Assembly (NCBI GenBank): GCA_035565675.1
Contig: DATMSA010000209.1
Coordinates: 1-64,000 of the forward strand
Length of the DNA: 64,000 nt
Origin: Capillimicrobium sp035565675
GTDB lineage: Bacteria > Actinomycetota > Thermoleophilia > Solirubrobacterales > Solirubrobacteraceae
Direction: 5' to 3'
Positions 52,630 through 61,405 of the stretch are shown one piece after another. The translations under genes were made by a program, and so were the position numbers. The stretch's first letter is position 1. Each line of letters opens with the position of its first letter. A model generated the notes under the pieces. The model was not told the DNA's origin. It did no database searches and saw only the letters and a list, made by a program, of their open reading frames with translations.

Positions 52630-53649
52630 GTGCGGCGCCCGACCCTTCGAGACGTGGCCGAGGCGGCGGGGGTCCATCCGGCGACGGCGTCGCGCGCGCT
52701 GAACCCCGCCCTGCCCGGGCGCATCGGCGCCGAGACCACCCGGCGCGTGCAGGAGGCGGCGCGCCGGCTGGGCTACACGCCCGACCCGCTCGCGCGGGGC
52801 CTGCGCACCCGCCGGTCGGGGGTCGTCGGGGTGGTCGTCCCGGACCTCACCAATCCGGTGATCCCGCCGATCGTGCGCGGGATCGAGGAGGCGCTGTGGG
52901 CGGCCGGGCGCGGGTGCCTGCTGGCCGACACCGACAACGACCCCGAGCGGGAGGCCGTGCACGTCGCCCAGCTGGTCGCCCGCCGCTGCGAGGCGCTCAT
53001 CGTCGCCACGGCGGCCCGGACGAGCCCCACCGTCGCGGCGCTCGCCGCCGGCGACGTGCCGACCGTGCTCGTCACCCGCGGCGTCGACGCCGTCGACCTG
53101 CCGCTCGTCGCCGCCGACGACGCGGCCGGCGTCACCGCCGCCGTCGAGCACCTCGCCGGGCTCGGCCACCGGCGGATCGTCCACCTCACCGGCCCGACGG
53201 ACCTGTCGACGACCGTGCGCCGGGCCGCGGCGTTCCGGGCGGCGATGGCCCGCCTCGGTCTCGGCGACGACCCGCTCGTCCTGCACGGCGCGGCGTTCAC
53301 GATCCGCGCGGGCGCGCGCGTCGCGCGTGAGCTGCTGGACCGCGACGCCGGCGCCACCGCGATCCTCGCCGGGAACGACCTGATCGCGCTCGGCTGCCTG
53401 GAGACGCTCGCCGCCGCCGGGCTGCGCTGTCCCGCCGACGTCTCGATCGCCGGGCACAACGACATGCCGTTCGTCGACCGCCTGACGCCGCCGCTGACGA
53501 CCGTCGCGATCCGCGGCCACGAGATCGGCACGGCCGCCGCGCGGCTCGTGCTGGCGCTGCTCGGCGGGGACCCGGAGGCGCAGCGCCACGTGCTGCTGCC
53601 CACCGAGCTCGTGGTCCGCGGATCGACCGCGCCGCCGCCTACCGGGTAG
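52630..53649 (+). CDS. LacI-family transcriptional regulator (cluster regulator 2)
   Basis: A 339-residue regulator with the helix-turn-helix TLRDVAEAAGVHPATASRALN, hinge RRLGYTPDPLARGLR and an effector domain with VGVVVPDLTNPVIPPIVRGIEEAL and SIAGHNDMPFVDRLTPPLTTV. It is a paralogue of the regulator at 28962 with differences in the recognition helix (VHPAT against VHPGT, plus changes before it), in line with a different operator. The nearby TTGGCAATCGATTGCCAA is the best candidate site. Its last 11 bp overlap the convergent PanE-like gene. Confidence 0.92.
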   Translation: MRRPTLRDVAEAAGVHPATASRALNPALPGRIGAETTRRVQEAARRLGYTPDPLARGLRTRRSGVVGVVVPDLTNPVIPPIVRGIEEALWAAGRGCLLADTDNDPEREAVHVAQLVARRCEALIVATAARTSPTVAALAAGDVPTVLVTRGVDAVDLPLVAADDAAGVTAAVEHLAGLGHRRIVHLTGPTDLSTTVRRAAAFRAAMARLGLGDDPLVLHGAAFTIRAGARVARELLDRDAGATAILAGNDLIALGCLETLAAAGLRCPADVSIAGHNDMPFVDRLTPPLTTVAIRGHEIGTAAARLVLALLGGDPEAQRHVLLPTELVVRGSTAPPPTG

Positions 53650-54676
53650 CGGCGGCCAGCTCCAGCAGGAGCGGCAGGTTCCCCGGCTCCGGGCGCAGCT
53701 CGCCGCGCTCGATGCGCCGCCCGATCTCCAGGATCGCCGCGTTGGCGGGCGCGGTCCCGCCGAGCGCGGCCTGCGCGGCGACGACCTCGCCGTTGATGTC
53801 GCCGACCTCGCTGCGGCGGCCCTTGTGCCAGTCGTGGAGGATCGTCGACGTCGTGTGCGGGAGCACGAAGCCCGCGAGCAGCGTGTCGAGCAGGCGCTCG
53901 ACGAGCCCGTCGCGCGCGCCCATCTCCTCGGCGGTCAGGCCGAAGATCGGCAGCACCGGGTGCCCGAGCGCGATCCCGGTGTCCAGCGCCTCCTCGCCGG
54001 CGCGGATCATCAGCTCGCGCAGCCCGGGCCGCTCCGCGGCCGCGGCGATCGGCAGGCCGAGGATCGCGGAGGCCGCCAGCGTCGTGCAGTTGCTGACGAG
54101 CTTCATCCACTTCGCGGCGCGGATGTCGGCGACGGCCTCGACCGCGCCCGAGTGGCGCAGCAGCGCGGCGACCTCCGCCTCGCGCCCGGCGGCGGCCGGG
54201 TCGACGGCGCCGACGGCGAAGTAGGAGCGGTCCGGCGGCGAGTGGCGCTGGACGACCCCCGGCTCGGTCATCATCGACGAGATCTCGATCACCGCGCCGA
54301 TCGTCCGGCGGGCGCCGACGACGCCGGCGACCACGTCCGCGGTCATGCCGTTCTGCACGCCGGCGACGAGCCCGCCGGGCGCCACGTACGGGGCGATCAG
54401 GTCGCAGGCCCAGCGCGTGTCGTAGGCCTTCATCAGCACGAGGACCACGTCGAAGCGCTCGGTGAACGTGGCGACCTCGCACAGGTCGTGGACGCGGACG
54501 TCGACCTGCAGCGTCTCGCCGGGCATCTCGATCCGCACGCCGTGGGCGCGCATCGCCGCGACGTGCTCGGGCCACTGCTCCACGAGCGTCACGTCCAGCC
54601 CGGCGCGGGTCAGGTCCGCGCCGATCGACGCGCCGTTGGCGCCGCTGCCGACGATGGCGATCCGCGGGCCGGGCAC
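53639..54676 (-). CDS. 2-dehydropantoate 2-reductase (PanE/ApbA) family protein
   Basis: A 345-residue NADP-dependent reductase-like protein: IAIVGSGANGASIGADLTRAGLDVTLVEQW, KAYDTRWACDLIAPY, the VQNGMTAD cofactor block and the family catalytic lysine in AAKWMKLVSNCTT. Several PanE-like paralogues occur in catabolic clusters and reduce other 2-oxoacids, so the pantothenate role is not certain. GTG 54676 follows TAGACT (minus strand) by 7 nt. The gene diverges from an ion-transporter operon across an 18-bp palindrome. Confidence 0.88.
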   Translation of the reverse strand: MPGPRIAIVGSGANGASIGADLTRAGLDVTLVEQWPEHVAAMRAHGVRIEMPGETLQVDVRVHDLCEVATFTERFDVVLVLMKAYDTRWACDLIAPYVAPGGLVAGVQNGMTADVVAGVVGARRTIGAVIEISSMMTEPGVVQRHSPPDRSYFAVGAVDPAAAGREAEVAALLRHSGAVEAVADIRAAKWMKLVSNCTTLAASAILGLPIAAAAERPGLRELMIRAGEEALDTGIALGHPVLPIFGLTAEEMGARDGLVERLLDTLLAGFVLPHTTSTILHDWHKGRRSEVGDINGEVVAAQAALGGTAPANAAILEIGRRIERGELRPEPGNLPLLLELAAATR

Positions 54677-54683
54677 GGCGGCG

Positions 54684-54741
54684 AGTCTAGACGGGATGGG
54701 GAGGCGTCCCCATGGTGCGGCCGCCCGCCGGCCGAGAGGAT
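54684..54741. promoter_or_regulatory. Divergent control region with the 18-bp palindrome ATGGGGAGGCGTCCCCAT
   Basis: The minus-strand TAGACT -10 lies at 54684-54689, the palindrome at 54696-54713, and a plus-strand GAGGAT hexamer at 54736-54741, exactly 22 nt after the palindrome. The palindrome is the reverse complement of the one at 27032-27049. Confidence 0.6.
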
Positions 54742-54751
54742 CCCGCGGCGG

Positions 54752-56005
54752 ATGACCTTCGCCATCATCGCCTTCGTCGTCGCGCTCGGGCTGATCGCCA
54801 GCGAGCGCATCGACCGCACGAAGGTCGCGCTCCTGGGGGCGGTCGTGCTGCTGCTCACGCAGACGATCGACCAGGAGACGGCGATCGAGTCGATCGACTT
54901 CAACACGCTCGGCCTGCTGGCCGGGATGATGATCGTCGTCCGCCTCGTGGAGACGACCGGCGCGTTCACGTACGTGGCGATCCGGGCGGGCCAGCTCTCG
55001 CGCGGGCGCCCGCTGGCGCTCGTCGTGTCGCTCGCGCTGGCCACCGCGGTGATGTCGGCGTTCCTGGACAACCTCACGACGATCCTGCTCGTCGTCCCGG
55101 TGACCTTCCTGATCGCCGACGCGCTGGAGATCGACCCGCTCCCGATCGTGATCATCGAGATCGTGGCGTGCAACCTCGGCGGCACGGCCACGCTGATCGG
55201 GGACCCGCCGAACATCATGATCGCGGGCCACACCGGGCTGTCGTTCACCGCGTTCCTGTCGAACCTGGCGCCGATCGCCGTCGTCGCCACGCTCATCGCC
55301 GTGTTCGGGCTGTACGCGGTCTTCCGGCGCAAGCTGCGGATCCCCGACGCCGCCCGGCGGCGCGTCATGGACCTCGACGCCGAGGCCGCGATCGAGGACG
55401 CGCGCGAGCTGCGCGTCCTGCTGCCGGTCCTCGGCCTCACGATCATCGGCTTCTTCGTCCACAAGCCGCTGCACCTGGAGCCGGCGACGGTCGCGCTGGC
55501 CGGCGCCACCGCGATGCTGCTGATCACCCGCCAGAAGCTGCACGAGACGCTGAGCGGGATCGAATGGCCGACGCTGTTCTTCTTCGCGGGGCTGTTCGTG
55601 ATGGTCGGCGCGCTCGAGCACACCGGGGCCGTCGACGAGCTCGCCGAGGCGATCGTGAGCGCGACCGACGGCAACCGCAGCGCCGAGCTGCTGGCGATCT
55701 CGTGGTCGTCGGCGATCATCGGCGGGATCATCGACAACATCCCGCTCACGGCGACGATGATCCCGGTGGTGCAGGAGATCGCCGGCCCGACCGGCGACGA
55801 CGCCTACTGGTGGGCGCTGGCGCTCGGCGCCTGCTTCGGCGGCAACCTGACGATCGTGTCGGCGGCGGCGAACGTGGCCGCGGCGGGCATGGCGGCCCGC
55901 ATGGGCCGCCCGATCGGCTTCGTCCCGTTCCTGAAGATCGGCGTGCCCGTCACCGTCCTGTCGATGGTGCTCGTGACCGGCTACCTCTACCTTCGCTACC
56001 TCTGA
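54752..56005 (+). CDS. ArsB/NhaD/SLC13-superfamily anion or Na+/H+ transporter
   Basis: A 417-residue membrane protein with about 11 helices. Landmarks of the ion-transporter superfamily are FNTLGLLAGMMIVVRLVE, the DNLTTILLVVP loop, GGTATLIGDPPNIMIAG (the hairpin GDPPN motif) and IDNIPLTATMIPVVQ in the second repeat. It could export arsenite or exchange sodium for protons; the sequence does not separate these. It is followed without a gap by a sensor kinase and response regulator (TGATG at 56003-56007), which probably regulate it or sense its substrate. Confidence 0.92.
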   Translation: MTFAIIAFVVALGLIASERIDRTKVALLGAVVLLLTQTIDQETAIESIDFNTLGLLAGMMIVVRLVETTGAFTYVAIRAGQLSRGRPLALVVSLALATAVMSAFLDNLTTILLVVPVTFLIADALEIDPLPIVIIEIVACNLGGTATLIGDPPNIMIAGHTGLSFTAFLSNLAPIAVVATLIAVFGLYAVFRRKLRIPDAARRRVMDLDAEAAIEDARELRVLLPVLGLTIIGFFVHKPLHLEPATVALAGATAMLLITRQKLHETLSGIEWPTLFFFAGLFVMVGALEHTGAVDELAEAIVSATDGNRSAELLAISWSSAIIGGIIDNIPLTATMIPVVQEIAGPTGDDAYWWALALGACFGGNLTIVSAAANVAAAGMAARMGRPIGFVPFLKIGVPVTVLSMVLVTGYLYLRYL

Positions 56006-56961
56006 TGACGCTGCTGCGCCGCGTGCTCCTCGTCAACGCGGTCGTGCTGCTGGCCGCGGCCGCCGCCCTGGCGATCTCGCCGGCGACGGTCAGCTCGACC
56101 GCCCGCACCACCGAGGTCGTGGTGCTCGTGGCCGGCGCGATCGCGGTGATCGCGTTCAGCGGCCTGCTGCTGCGGCGCCTGTTCGCGCCGCTCAGCGAGC
56201 TGGCGACGCTGATGGACGAGGTCGACCCGCTCGAGCCGGGCCGCCGCATCGAGGTGCACCGCTCGGTCGCCGAGGTCGCGCGGCTGGAGAGCGCGTTCAA
56301 CCACATGCTCGACCGCCTCGAGCACGAGCGCCAGCTCAGCGCCCGGCGCGCGCTGCAGGCCCAGGAGCGCGAGCGGCGGCGGCTGGCGCGCGAGCTGCAC
56401 GACGAGCTGGGGCAGACGCTGACCGGCGTCGTGCTGGTCCTCGACGGGCTCGCCCGCGAGGCGCCGCCCGAGCTGCGCCCGGCCGTCAGCGAGGTGCAGG
56501 AGGCGGCGCGCGCGGCGGTGGAGAAGACGCGCGACCTGGCGCGCGGGCTGCGCCCGCAGGCGCTGGAGTCCTTCGGGCTGCGCAGCGCGCTGGCCAGCCT
56601 CGCGACCGGCTTCGAGGAGCGCAGCGGGCTGCGCGTGCGCCACGAGGTCGCCGCCGACCTGCCGGAGCTGACGCCCGACCAGGAGCTGGCCGTCTACCGC
56701 GCCGCCCAGGAGAGCCTCACGAACGTCGCCCGTCACGCGGAGGCGACCGCGGTGATCGTCGCGCTGGAGCGCCGCGACGCCGCGATCGCGCTGACGGTCT
56801 CCGACGACGGGATCGGCGCCGACCCCGACGCGCTGCACGACGCGGGCGGCATCGGCGGCATGCGCGAGCGCGCGATGCTCCTCGGCGGCCGGCTCACGAT
56901 CGGGCGGGCCGCCGACCTCGGCGGCGCGGAGGTGCGGCTGGAGCTGCCCGTGGAGGCCTGA
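56005..56961 (+). CDS. Sensor histidine kinase, NarL-partner (HisKA_3) type
   Basis: A 318-residue membrane kinase with two N-terminal helices (about 7-24 and 37-56) enclosing only about 12 extracytoplasmic residues, a HAMP domain (about 57-110), a dimerisation helix with H132 in LARELHDELGQTL, and a HATPase_c domain (SLTNVARHAEATAVI N-box, DDGIGAD G1 box, GGIGGMRERAMLLGG). The near-absent sensor loop suggests that it senses the membrane, or the adjacent transporter, rather than an external ligand. It is the middle gene of a transporter-kinase-regulator operon. Confidence 0.92.
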   Translation: MTLLRRVLLVNAVVLLAAAAALAISPATVSSTARTTEVVVLVAGAIAVIAFSGLLLRRLFAPLSELATLMDEVDPLEPGRRIEVHRSVAEVARLESAFNHMLDRLEHERQLSARRALQAQERERRRLARELHDELGQTLTGVVLVLDGLAREAPPELRPAVSEVQEAARAAVEKTRDLARGLRPQALESFGLRSALASLATGFEERSGLRVRHEVAADLPELTPDQELAVYRAAQESLTNVARHAEATAVIVALERRDAAIALTVSDDGIGADPDALHDAGGIGGMRERAMLLGGRLTIGRAADLGGAEVRLELPVEA

Positions 56962-56963
56962 CC

Positions 56964-57614
56964 GTGGCGGTCCCGCTGGTCACCAACGTGCTGATCGCCG
57001 ACGACCACTCGCTGATCCGCAGCGGGCTGCGCGCCGTGCTCGACGCGGCGCCCGACCTGCGCGTGGTCGCCGAGGCCGGCGACGGGATGGAGGCGGTCGA
57101 GCTGGCGCTGCGCGAGGACGTCCACCTGGCCGTGCTCGACGTCGTCATGCCGCTGCGCACCGGGCTGCAGGCGGCGGCCGAGCTGTCGCGCCGGCGCCCG
57201 GACCTGCAGATCCTGATGCTGTCGATGCACGACACCGAGGACTACTGCTTCCAGGCGCTGAAGGCGGGCGCCTCGGGCTACGTGCTCAAGACGCAGGCCG
57301 ACCTCGAGCTCGTCGAGGCGTGCCGGGCGGCGATGCGCGGCGAGCCGTTCCTGTCGCCGCCGACCGTGCGCACGCTCATGCGCAGCTACCTCGACGACCC
57401 GTCCGAGCGGGCGCTGCACCCGCTCACCCCGCGCGAGCTCGACGTCGTCAAGCTCGTCGCCGAGGCGCACACGACGCAGGAGATCGCGAGCCTGCTGACG
57501 ATCAGCCCGCGCACGGTCGAGCGCCACCGCGAGAACATCCTCGCCAAGCTGGGGATGCGCGACCGCGTCGAGCTGACGCGGTGGGCGATCCGCCACGGCC
57601 TGATCGAGCCGTGA
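56964..57614 (+). CDS. NarL/LuxR-family response regulator
   Basis: A 216-residue regulator with a receiver domain (DD at 13-14, phospho-acceptor D59 in VLDVVMP, the conserved Lys in YVLKTQADLE) and a LuxR-type helix-turn-helix (about 148-212; LTPRELDVVKLVAEAHTTQEIASLLTISPRTVERHRENI). GTG 56964 lies two bases after the kinase stop. It is the cognate partner of the kinase and a candidate for binding the 18-bp palindrome upstream of the transporter gene. Confidence 0.94.
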   Translation: MAVPLVTNVLIADDHSLIRSGLRAVLDAAPDLRVVAEAGDGMEAVELALREDVHLAVLDVVMPLRTGLQAAAELSRRRPDLQILMLSMHDTEDYCFQALKAGASGYVLKTQADLELVEACRAAMRGEPFLSPPTVRTLMRSYLDDPSERALHPLTPRELDVVKLVAEAHTTQEIASLLTISPRTVERHRENILAKLGMRDRVELTRWAIRHGLIEP

Positions 57615-57626
57615 GCGGGCGCGCCG

Positions 57627-58775
57627 CTACGCGGCCGTGAGCGGCCGCGCGGCGGGGCGGGCGGCGGCGGCGGAGAACACGTACTCGGGCGGGGCGACCG
57701 CGAGGTAGCGGTTGAAGAAGCGGTCGATCCACCACTGGCGGTCGACCGCGCGCATGATCCGGTCGACGAGCGGCGGGCGGTCGTTCAGCGGCCCGACGAG
57801 GTGCTGCATGCGCAGCAGCCACCGGTACGGGCGCGCGTGCGCGGCCGAGAACGCCTCGTAGCGGGCCAGCGCCTGCGCCCGGGTCTGGCGGCCCTCGACG
57901 ACGCCGCGCAGCTCGCGCCCGGCGGCCAGCCCGAAGTAGAAGGCGGTGCGGATGCCCTCGGCGGTGAGCGGCAGGCAGTGGCCGGCGCTGTCGCCGGCGA
58001 AGAACACGTCCTCGCTGACGGCGGGGCGGAGCTGGTGGGGGATCCAGTTGCCCTGGTAGCCGTCGAGCGGGCGGTCGAGCTCGGTGGCGAGGTCGACGGT
58101 CGGCTGCTTGACGTGGTCGTGGGGGTCGAACGAGCCGACGCCGACGCGGACCTCGTCGGCCGCCGGGAAGCTCCAGCCGTAGCCGGCGCGGATGACGCGG
58201 CCGTCGATCCACAGCTCGAGGTCGTCGCCGGTGCCGGCGGGGTGGACCTCCAGGCCGCGCGACAGGCGCGCCTCGGGCGGCTGGATGCGCAGGTCGCGGC
58301 CCAGCACGCGCCGCCAGCCGAGCGCGTCGACGACCAGCGGCGCGCGCAGGTCCCCGCGGTCGGTGTGGACCGTGTGGGTCTCGCCGCGGGTGATCGACTC
58401 GACCTTGGCGGTGTCGAACGTGAAGTCGCCCTGGTCGGCCAGCAGCGCGCAGAGCTGCGGGTAGTCGAACGTCGAGAAGGTCCAGGGCAGGTGGTAGCGC
58501 AGCGTGGAGCGCGTGGTGTGGACGACGAGGTCGCCGAACGTCTGGCGGATGGCGGCCTCGAGGCCGAGGTTGGTCAGCCAGAGCGTCGGCGCCGCGCACG
58601 CGGACGTCTGGCGCTCGCCGATCTCGTAGCGGTCGATCACCATGACGCGCGCGCCGCTGCCGGCGAGCTCGCGGGCGGCGGCGAGGCCGGCGAAGCTGGC
58701 CCCGCAGATCAGGACGTCGGCGTCGGCGTCCAGCGGGGTCCGCTCGGCGCCGCGCTTGGTGGCACGGACGGGCAT
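57627..58775 (-). CDS. FAD-dependent oxidoreductase, geranylgeranyl-reductase-like
   Basis: A 382-residue flavoprotein: VLICGASFAGLAAARELAGSGARVMVIDRYE at the N-terminus, SRGLEVHPAG and YGWSFPAADEVRVGVG in the middle, and the FAD-binding VFFAGDSAGHCLPLTAEGIRTAFYFG near residue 265. The pattern fits the geranylgeranyl reductase/halogenase-like group (GR2 superfamily) acting on lipid or aromatic substrates. ATG 58775 follows TACGCT on the minus strand by 11 nt. It diverges from rpsA. Confidence 0.88.
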   Translation of the reverse strand: MPVRATKRGAERTPLDADADVLICGASFAGLAAARELAGSGARVMVIDRYEIGERQTSACAAPTLWLTNLGLEAAIRQTFGDLVVHTTRSTLRYHLPWTFSTFDYPQLCALLADQGDFTFDTAKVESITRGETHTVHTDRGDLRAPLVVDALGWRRVLGRDLRIQPPEARLSRGLEVHPAGTGDDLELWIDGRVIRAGYGWSFPAADEVRVGVGSFDPHDHVKQPTVDLATELDRPLDGYQGNWIPHQLRPAVSEDVFFAGDSAGHCLPLTAEGIRTAFYFGLAAGRELRGVVEGRQTRAQALARYEAFSAAHARPYRWLLRMQHLVGPLNDRPPLVDRIMRAVDRQWWIDRFFNRYLAVAPPEYVFSAAAARPAARPLTAA

Positions 58776-58831
58776 CGACGGCGCGCAGCGTACAACCGGA
58801 TGGAGCCGCGTCTCGCACGCGCGATGGGCGC

Positions 58832-58837
58832 TACCCT
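58832..58837 (+). promoter_or_regulatory. -10 hexamer TACCCT of rpsA
   Basis: TACCCT ends 9 nt before ATG 58847, giving at most a very short 5' end for a highly expressed ribosomal gene. The same hexamer precedes uvrB. Confidence 0.45.
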
Positions 58838-58846
58838 TTGCGGTTC

Positions 58847-60169
58847 ATGCCCACCACAGTCCAGACCCCTCCCGACAACCCGAACGCCACGGTGGTTGCG
58901 GGATCCGACGGGCTCCTGCTCGAGATCGACGGGCAGGTCGTCCCCAACTACGACGCGACGTTCACCCACTTCGAGGAGGGTGACGTCGTCACCGGCCGCG
59001 TCGTGCGCATCGACAACGACGAGGTGCTCGTCGACGTCGGCTACAAGAGCGAGGGGGTCATCCCCTCCAACGAGCTTTCCATCCGCAAGTCGGTCGACCC
59101 CCACGAGGAGGTCGAGCTCGGCGAGGAGGTCGACGCCCTCGTCCTCACCAAGGAGGACCAGGACGGCCGCCTGATCGTCTCCAAGAAGCGCGCCCGCTTC
59201 GAGCGCGCCTGGCGCCGCATCGAGGCCGCCGCCGACTCGGGCGAGCCGGTCATCGGCACGGTCATCGAGGTCGTCAAGGGCGGCCTCATCATCGACCTCG
59301 GCGTCCGCGGCTTCCTGCCCGCCTCGCTGGTCGACATCCGGCGCGTGCCCAACCTCGACGAGTACATGGGCCAGCAGATCGAGTGCAAGGTCATCGAGCT
59401 GAACCGGTCGCGCAACAACGTCGTGCTGTCGCGCCGGGCCGTGCTCGAGGAGCAGCGCCGCGAGGACCGCGAGCGGATCCTGGAGCGCCTGCAGCCGGGC
59501 CTCATCGTCGAGGGCCAGATCTCGAACATCGTCGACTTCGGCGCGTTCGTGGACCTCGACGGCATCGACGGCCTGATCCACATCTCCGAGCTGTCGTGGT
59601 CGCACGTCAACCACCCGAGCGAGATCCTCGAGATCGGCCAGACCGTCCAGGTCAAGGTGCTCGACATCGACCGCGACCGCCAGCGCATCTCCCTGGGCCT
59701 CAAGCAGACCCAGGAGGACCCGTGGCAGCGGGTCGTCGACACCTACCACGTCGGCGACGAGCTCGAGGGCACGGTCACGAAGGTCGTCACGTTCGGCGCG
59801 TTCGTCGAGATCCTCGACGGCGTCGAGGGCCTCGTGCACATCTCCGAGCTGGCGCCCCACCACGTCGAGAACCCGCGCGAGATCGTGCAGCCGGGCGACG
59901 ACGTGCGGGTGAAGATCCTCGAGATCGACTCCGAGCGCCGGCGCCTGTCGCTGTCGGTCAAGCGCGTCGAGGGCCAGGTCCTGCCGGTGCGGACGCTCAC
60001 CGAGAGCGACCTCGCGCTGGAGGAGGACCCCTCCGGCGGCGAGGCCGGCGACCTCGACGACCTGCCGTCGCTGGGCCTGTCCGAGGACGTCTTCGCCGAG
60101 TCGCCGCCCGCCGAGGAGGGCTCCGCCGAGGCGCCCGCCGACGAGGGCGGCGAGCCCGAGCAGTCGTAG
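58847..60169 (+). CDS. rpsA: 30S ribosomal protein S1
   Basis: A 440-residue protein with four S1 RNA-binding domains (about 35-105, 120-190, 205-275 and 292-362) and an acidic C-terminal tail of about 70 residues. Typical S1 blocks: VVTGRVVRIDNDEVLVDVGYKSEGVIP, GFLPASLVDIRRV, VDFGAFVDLDGIDGLIHISEL and its repeat. Actinobacterial S1 usually has four domains, as here, so the protein is full length. It binds mRNA near the ribosome during initiation. ATG 58847 follows TACCCT by 9 nt; an in-frame TTG (58838) is just upstream but overlaps the presumed transcription start. Confidence 0.96.
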   Translation: MPTTVQTPPDNPNATVVAGSDGLLLEIDGQVVPNYDATFTHFEEGDVVTGRVVRIDNDEVLVDVGYKSEGVIPSNELSIRKSVDPHEEVELGEEVDALVLTKEDQDGRLIVSKKRARFERAWRRIEAAADSGEPVIGTVIEVVKGGLIIDLGVRGFLPASLVDIRRVPNLDEYMGQQIECKVIELNRSRNNVVLSRRAVLEEQRREDRERILERLQPGLIVEGQISNIVDFGAFVDLDGIDGLIHISELSWSHVNHPSEILEIGQTVQVKVLDIDRDRQRISLGLKQTQEDPWQRVVDTYHVGDELEGTVTKVVTFGAFVEILDGVEGLVHISELAPHHVENPREIVQPGDDVRVKILEIDSERRRLSLSVKRVEGQVLPVRTLTESDLALEEDPSGGEAGDLDDLPSLGLSEDVFAESPPAEEGSAEAPADEGGEPEQS

Positions 60170-60178
60170 GCCGGCCCC

Positions 60179-60772
60179 GTGGGCGTGCCGTTCGTCGGTC
60201 TGACGGGCGGCCTCGGGGCCGGCAAGTCGACCGCGCTGGCCGTGCTGGAGCGGCTCGGCGCGGCGACGCTGTCGACCGACGCCGTCGTCCACGACCTGTA
60301 CCGGTCGCCTGACGTCGTCGCCGCGGTGGTGGGCCGCTGGGGCGACGACGTGGCGCCGGGCGGGGTGGTGGACCGCGCCGCCGTGGCCGCGCGCGCGTTC
60401 GCCGACCCCGAGGAGCGCGCCTGGCTGGAGCAGCTCATCTGGCCGCTGGTCGGCCGGCGCGTGTGGGAGTGGCGCGAGGAGGTCTCGCGCCGCACGCCGC
60501 CCCCGGTCGCCGGCGTCGTCGAGACGCCGCTGCTGTTCGAGGCGGGCCTGGAGAGCGCCTACGACGCGACGATCGCGATCGTCGCGCCCGAGGAGCTGCG
60601 CGCCGAGCGCGCGGCCGCGCGCGGGCACGCGGCGGTCGACGAGCGCGCCGCCCGGCAGCTCTCGCAGGACGAGAAGGCGCAACGTGCGACGTTCGTCGTC
60701 GTTAACGATGGCACGGTGGAGGATCTCGAGCGCAAGCTGTCGGACGTGCTTGGCAAGCTGAGGAAGCCGTGA
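60179..60772 (+). CDS. coaE: Dephospho-CoA kinase
   Basis: A 197-residue P-loop kinase performing the last step of CoA synthesis. Walker A GGLGAGKST, the substrate Asp in STDAVVHDLY and the ETPLLFEAGL block are intact; the C-terminal part carries the lid region with RAAARGHA. It follows rpsA by 9 nt, and its stop overlaps the transglycosylase start (GTGA). Confidence 0.95.
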   Translation: MGVPFVGLTGGLGAGKSTALAVLERLGAATLSTDAVVHDLYRSPDVVAAVVGRWGDDVAPGGVVDRAAVAARAFADPEERAWLEQLIWPLVGRRVWEWREEVSRRTPPPVAGVVETPLLFEAGLESAYDATIAIVAPEELRAERAAARGHAAVDERAARQLSQDEKAQRATFVVVNDGTVEDLERKLSDVLGKLRKP

Positions 60773-61395
60773 GCGCGCACGCCGCCCAACGCCGCCGCTC
60801 GCGCGGTCGCGCCCGCGGCCGCCGGCGACTGGTGCTCGCGGCCGTGCTCGCCGCCGCCGGCGTGGCGCTCGCCGCCGCGCTGCTGCCGACGCTCAAGGAC
60901 GCCGCCCAGGAGCTGACGCTCCCGCTGCGCCACGAGGACATCATCCGCCAGCAGGCGCGCGAGAAGAACCTGCCGCCCGACCTCATCGCCGGCGTCATCT
61001 ACGCGGAGTCGCGCTTCTCGGACCAGACCTCGCACGCGGGCGCGCGCGGGCTGATGCAGATCACCCCCGACACCGCGCAGGCGATCGCGACGCGCACCGG
61101 CGGCGTCGCGTTCGTGCAGGAGGACCTCGCCGACCCGCAGATCAACATCTCCTACGGCTCCTGGTACCTGCGCCACATGCTCGACCGCTACGGCGAGAAC
61201 GTCGAGCTCGCGCTGGCCGCTTACAACGCGGGCCAGGGCAACGTCGACCGCTGGATCGCCGAGGCGCAGGCCGAGGGGCGCGAGCTGAAGGTGGCCGACA
61301 TCCCGTTCGCCGAGACCCGGGCCTACGTGGAGCGCGTGCTCGACGCGCGCGCCGACTATCGCGAGAGCTACGCGGCGGAGCTCGGGCTCAGCTAA
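60769..61395 (+). CDS. Membrane-anchored lytic transglycosylase (SLT domain)
   Basis: A 208-residue protein: a very basic N-terminus, one transmembrane helix (about 21-43) and a Slt70-type catalytic domain (about 58-185). The catalytic Glu is in IYAESRFSDQTSHAGARGLMQI, and the AYNAGQGNV motif closes the site. It cleaves peptidoglycan glycan strands outside the membrane. GTG 60769 overlaps coaE by 4 bp. Confidence 0.93.
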   Translation: MSAHAAQRRRSRGRARGRRRLVLAAVLAAAGVALAAALLPTLKDAAQELTLPLRHEDIIRQQAREKNLPPDLIAGVIYAESRFSDQTSHAGARGLMQITPDTAQAIATRTGGVAFVQEDLADPQINISYGSWYLRHMLDRYGENVELALAAYNAGQGNVDRWIAEAQAEGRELKVADIPFAETRAYVERVLDARADYRESYAAELGLS

Positions 61396-61398
61396 CTT
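61393..61398 (+). promoter_or_regulatory. -10 hexamer TAACTT overlapping the preceding stop codon
   Basis: TAACTT begins with the TAA stop of the transglycosylase and ends 7 nt before GTG 61406, matching the leaderless pattern and deciding the start of the next gene over TTG 61397. Confidence 0.4.
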
Positions 61399-61405
61399 GC
61401 CGCGC

